26,137 bases of DNA from Bacillota bacterium (GTDB taxonomy: Bacteria; Bacillota; Clostridia; Oscillospirales; Ruminococcaceae). Shown piece after piece: positions 23,693 through 26,137 of this stretch. The position numbers and the translations under genes are program-made. Below the pieces are notes generated by a model. The model ran no database searches and was not told the origin of the DNA. It saw only the letters and a list, made by a program, of their open reading frames with translations. Where the stretch lies: contig JAEZQD010000055.1 of assembly GCA_023413185.1 (NCBI GenBank), forward strand, positions 1-26,137, written 5' to 3'. The number at the start of each line of letters is the position of its first letter. Positions within the stretch are counted from its first letter, which is position 1.

Positions 23693-24406
23693 ATGAAAGA
23701 GTATCCTGCAGGACTTATTCTTACTGCAGCCTGTTTTACCCTGCTGAGTTCTTGCGGTGATGGCAGAGTAGATCAGGTAAACAGCCGCAATCAATACAAT
23801 AATAACAGTGTGTTTCCGCCAAAGATTGTGGGGCAATCCTCTACGCCTTCTGTTGGTGAACTGGTTTTTCCATATACAATCTCCCGCAACAGCGTAAAGC
23901 TGCCCGATGGAACAATTCTGCATGTGAATATTGAGATGACCGAGGGCGAATACTTCGACCGCAGCTCGCCTAAGTATGTACAGCGTGGCGGTGTATTCGA
24001 TACGAACTACCTTGGTTTCTACCGAATTGCAATCTATACCGATTCCGAGTCGGCAGATACGGTTTATACCATGCCCGTGATGTTTGATACGGACCGGCTA
24101 AACTTTGAGAAGGAGTTTTCGCTGATATTTGATGATTATAACAACGACGGAAACCCTGACTTCACGCTCGGACAATGGGCGGATGATAACGGCAGCAGTT
24201 ATCAGCTGTTCACCATTTTGCCGGGGGGCGAGATTGAGCAGCTGCCGTGCGAGGGCTTGAGTGCGGTCGGTTTTGAATCATCACTGCGTTTTATTAAAGC
24301 ATCGCCGACATCCTTCTCGTGCGAGGTTTATGATGCGAAGGCGGGAGAAAATGTTACGCTGACATACAGCTGGATGGACGGCGCGTTTATGCTTGAGAAT
24401 AAGTAA
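23693..24406 (+). CDS. Predicted lipoprotein of unknown function
   Basis: The product (about 237 residues) has a lipoprotein signal: a short basic/hydrophobic N terminus and lipobox LLSSC with C21 as the likely lipidated cysteine. It would be anchored on the outer face of the membrane. The mature part is polar and strand-rich, with an EF-hand-like or repeat-type calcium loop, D147-D148-x-N150-x-D152-G-x-x-D156. I do not recognise a family. ATG 23693 gives the best signal peptide; an in-frame ATG at 23666 adds nine residues with no better ribosome site. The stop is followed by a strong terminator. Confidence 0.75.
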   Translation: MKEYPAGLILTAACFTLLSSCGDGRVDQVNSRNQYNNNSVFPPKIVGQSSTPSVGELVFPYTISRNSVKLPDGTILHVNIEMTEGEYFDRSSPKYVQRGGVFDTNYLGFYRIAIYTDSESADTVYTMPVMFDTDRLNFEKEFSLIFDDYNNDGNPDFTLGQWADDNGSSYQLFTILPGGEIEQLPCEGLSAVGFESSLRFIKASPTSFSCEVYDAKAGENVTLTYSWMDGAFMLENK

Positions 24407-24428
24407 GTATGCTACGGTATAATAGTAG

Positions 24429-24467
24429 ACCAATTGCCATCGGAGTAAGCCGATGGCAATTGGTTTT
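24429..24467 (+). terminator. Intrinsic terminator after the lipoprotein gene
   Basis: A perfect 14-15-base stem (CCAATTGCCATCGG 24430-24443, CCGATGGCAATTGG 24450-24463) with a six-base loop is followed by TTTTAAT. It also lies directly after the stop codon of the convergent htpX-like gene and may serve both directions, though the minus-strand tail is less T-rich. Confidence 0.85.
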
Positions 24468-25407
24468 AATACATATTTCGCACCCTTCGGATGCGTTCTT
24501 CGATGGGAGGGTGGGTCGAAAATAGGGAGGACAGCTTCTTTTTGGGATTAAAGATGTATAACGCAAGCATCTCATCCCCTCCGAGCGAACTCACGGTACG
24601 GGCGTCGTAACGCTCGCTTGCGCCCGAAATTTTCTCAAGCGCCCTGGCAAGTCCTTCTGAGTTGCTGCACAGCCGAACGGCGTTTGCATCAGCGGAGTAT
24701 TCCCGCTTTCTTGATATCGCAAGATTAACGAGCGTTCCCAGCAGGCGGGAGAGAAGATATACCACAAGACCAACCAGTATTAACATACCTGCACCGGAGC
24801 TGTTGTTCTTGTCGTTTCGGCGTCGCCCGCCGAACATGGTGGAACGGTAAAAGATTGCCGCCAGCCCAATTACCACACTCAAAAGCGCAATGGAAACGGT
24901 GGCAATTAAAACGTCCCGCTGAATGACATGTGCCATCTCGTGAGCCAAAACGCCCTCCAGCTCACTGTCATCGAGCATGTTCAAAAGCCCTTCCGTTACG
25001 CCAATATAGCTTTTCTCTGGCGTTAAGCCACCCGCAAACGCGTTTGGGGTAGTGGTCGGGATAATAAATACCTGCGGCGATTCTTTTAGTCCGCCAGAGA
25101 TCGCAAGACCTTCAACAAGACGCTTGACACGTCGCTCATTTGGGTTGTTTTCGTCAACCGCCCTGCCGTGCACCGACGAAACAAGCGACATCTTAGAGGC
25201 TGCAATTTGCAACGGAATCACAATCGCACAATATCCCGCGCCAATCAAAATACCCATCTCGACGCTGTTGTATGCATACCCGATGAGGTAGGAGATACCC
25301 AGCACCATTGCTCCAAAAAACAGCAGCAGTACAACAGTTTTTATCTTGTTTACCCGTACCTGTTCATGAACAAATAGGGGATTTGAACCATTTGTGTTGA
25401 AATCCAT
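24466..25407 (-). CDS. htpX: HtpX-like M48 family membrane zinc metalloprotease
   Basis: The product (about 313 residues) is a membrane-bound zinc protease of the M48/HtpX type, likely involved in membrane protein quality control. Four helices are visible (about 23-43, 50-70, 167-187, 207-228). The zinc site is HEMAH (H156, E157, H160), with third ligand E236 in SRKREYSADANAV. The family segment IIPTTTPNAFAGG precedes it. I chose ATG 25407 because AAGG at 25418-25421 is about ten bases away; ATG 25416 lies next to it. It follows lemA after 74 bases, a common pairing. Confidence 0.9.
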   Translation of the reverse strand: MDFNTNGSNPLFVHEQVRVNKIKTVVLLLFFGAMVLGISYLIGYAYNSVEMGILIGAGYCAIVIPLQIAASKMSLVSSVHGRAVDENNPNERRVKRLVEGLAISGGLKESPQVFIIPTTTPNAFAGGLTPEKSYIGVTEGLLNMLDDSELEGVLAHEMAHVIQRDVLIATVSIALLSVVIGLAAIFYRSTMFGGRRRNDKNNSSGAGMLILVGLVVYLLSRLLGTLVNLAISRKREYSADANAVRLCSNSEGLARALEKISGASERYDARTVSSLGGDEMLALYIFNPKKKLSSLFSTHPPIEERIRRVRNMY

Positions 25408-25438
25408 ATTGACCATACCTTTATAATAAATTGACCAT

Positions 25439-25454
25439 CGCAACAACGGTTGCG
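25439..25454 (-). other. Small hairpin between lemA and htpX
   Basis: CGCAAC and GTTGCG pair over six bases with a four-base loop (CGTT on the transcript). There is no T-run after it. It could modulate read-through or mRNA stability between the two genes, or be chance. Confidence 0.3.
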
Positions 25455-25481
25455 GCACATCATAACGCTAGCAGTCGAATG

Positions 25482-26042
25482 TCACAGTTCGCTGATGCGA
25501 AGATTATCGGCGTCCACTCGCTCCTGCGGCTGAATGTCAAACACCTTCTCGGGTGTAAAGCGAAACATGCCCGCGAGGATGCTGCCCGGAAACATCGCGA
25601 TGCTGTTATTATAGTCGGTTACACAGACGTTATAGCGGGTTCTTGCATACGCCACCTTGTCCTCGACGTCTTTGATATCCTCCATCAGCTTCAAGTAGCT
25701 TTGGTTGGTACCAAGTTGCGGGTAGCTTTCTGCAAGCGCAACCATAGAGGGTAGAATGCGGGTAACCTCATCACTGGCCTCCATCGCCTTTTCCTTATCT
25801 TTAGAGAGCATTCCAGAACGAGAGGCGGCAATCTTGTCAATAATCTCGTTTTCAAACTTAGTTTGCATCTTGATGGAATCCACCAAGTTTGTAATGATGT
25901 TAACCTTGCGTTTTAATTGGTTGTCAATACCCGACCACGCTTCGGTTATATAATTCTTTTTTCTGACAAGAGCGTTGTAGGCACCGATCGCCCATAACAC
26001 AATGATTACTGCAACAACAGCCGCAATGATGACAAATGGCAT
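25482..26042 (-). CDS. lemA: LemA family protein
   Basis: The 186-residue product has one N-terminal membrane helix (about 4-21), then the LemA helical domain. Family features include YNALVRKKNYITEAWSGID (about 22-40), LKRKVNIITNLVDSIK and YNNSIAMFPGSILAGMF near the C terminus. LemA proteins are membrane-anchored helical bundles of uncertain function, often encoded beside HtpX-like proteases, as here. The ATG at 26042 has AAGGAG upstream. An extended -10 box lies about 55 bases before the start. Confidence 0.95.
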   Translation of the reverse strand: MPFVIIAAVVAVIIVLWAIGAYNALVRKKNYITEAWSGIDNQLKRKVNIITNLVDSIKMQTKFENEIIDKIAASRSGMLSKDKEKAMEASDEVTRILPSMVALAESYPQLGTNQSYLKLMEDIKDVEDKVAYARTRYNVCVTDYNNSIAMFPGSILAGMFRFTPEKVFDIQPQERVDADNLRISEL

Positions 26043-26081
26043 GGTAATTCTCCTTATTGATTAATATAGTTGAATGCAAAC

Positions 26082-26111
26082 AGGTTATAGTAAATAATTA
26101 TAGCATAACCT
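26082..26111 (-). promoter_or_regulatory. Extended -10 promoter of lemA with overlapping inverted repeat
   Basis: The minus strand reads TGCTATAAT at 26097-26105, a full extended -10. An inverted repeat AGGTTAT (26082-26088) / ATAACCT (26105-26111) brackets it, which would suit an operator. No clear -35 is seen (TACAGA at 17 bases). Confidence 0.42.
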
Positions 26112-26137
26112 ACCTGAATTCTGTATCGAATTTATTA

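Noticed and set aside
1..26137. CRISPR arrays, transposons, prophage genes, tRNA or rRNA
   Set aside because: No regularly spaced repeats, transposase or phage motifs, cloverleaf pattern or conserved rRNA segments were seen.

Overview
This window is a flagellar and chemotaxis locus followed by a short stretch of unrelated housekeeping and accessory genes. The host is most likely an anaerobic, Gram-positive-type Firmicute of the class Clostridia. The clues are a FliY-type switch protein (CheC-like domain fused to FliN), the CheC/CheD pair, the gene order fliM-fliY-cheY-fliO-P-Q-R-flhB-flhA-sigma also known from Bacillus and clostridia, strong AGGAGG-like ribosome sites, frequent TTG/GTG starts, and an EFR1-type flavodoxin/ferredoxin protein. 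I cannot name a genus from the sequence.

Layout: (1) 36-9112, plus strand: switch proteins (fliM, fliY), cheY, the export gate (fliO, fliP, fliQ, fliR, flhB, flhA) and a FliA/WhiG-type flagellar sigma factor. flhF and flhG, which usually follow flhA in Firmicutes, are absent. (2) 9153-13943, plus strand: two FlgF/FlgG-type rod/hook proteins, cheC, cheD, a FapA (DUF342) protein and a PilZ protein whose c-di-GMP motif is altered. (3) 13990-15670, minus strand: a FliK-like protein and a 99-residue protein matching only the part of FlhB downstream of its autocleavage site. They are convergent with the PilZ gene and divergent from cheA. (4) 15840-20651, plus strand: cheA-cheW, a clear terminator, then cheR and cheB, each behind its own spacer. 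(5) 20862-26137: an EFR1-type protein, convergent glyA (minus), a DUF2752 membrane protein and a lipoprotein (plus), then a lemA-htpX pair (minus).

How the parts fit: FliM, FliY and CheY form the motor switch. FliO/P/Q/R, FlhB and FlhA form the export gate. The sigma factor would switch on late genes. CheA and CheW signal to CheY; CheR, CheB and CheD modify receptors; CheC and FliY carry CheY-P phosphatase motifs. No receptor (MCP), flagellin or motor stator gene lies in the window.

The most interesting points are the FliK-like/FlhB-C-like pair inside the chemotaxis locus with a possible FliA-type promoter, the missing flhF/flhG, the PilZ protein with a changed RxxxR motif, and a glyA leader hairpin that pairs fully only in the glyA transcript. 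I see no CRISPR array, insertion sequence, prophage, rRNA or tRNA.
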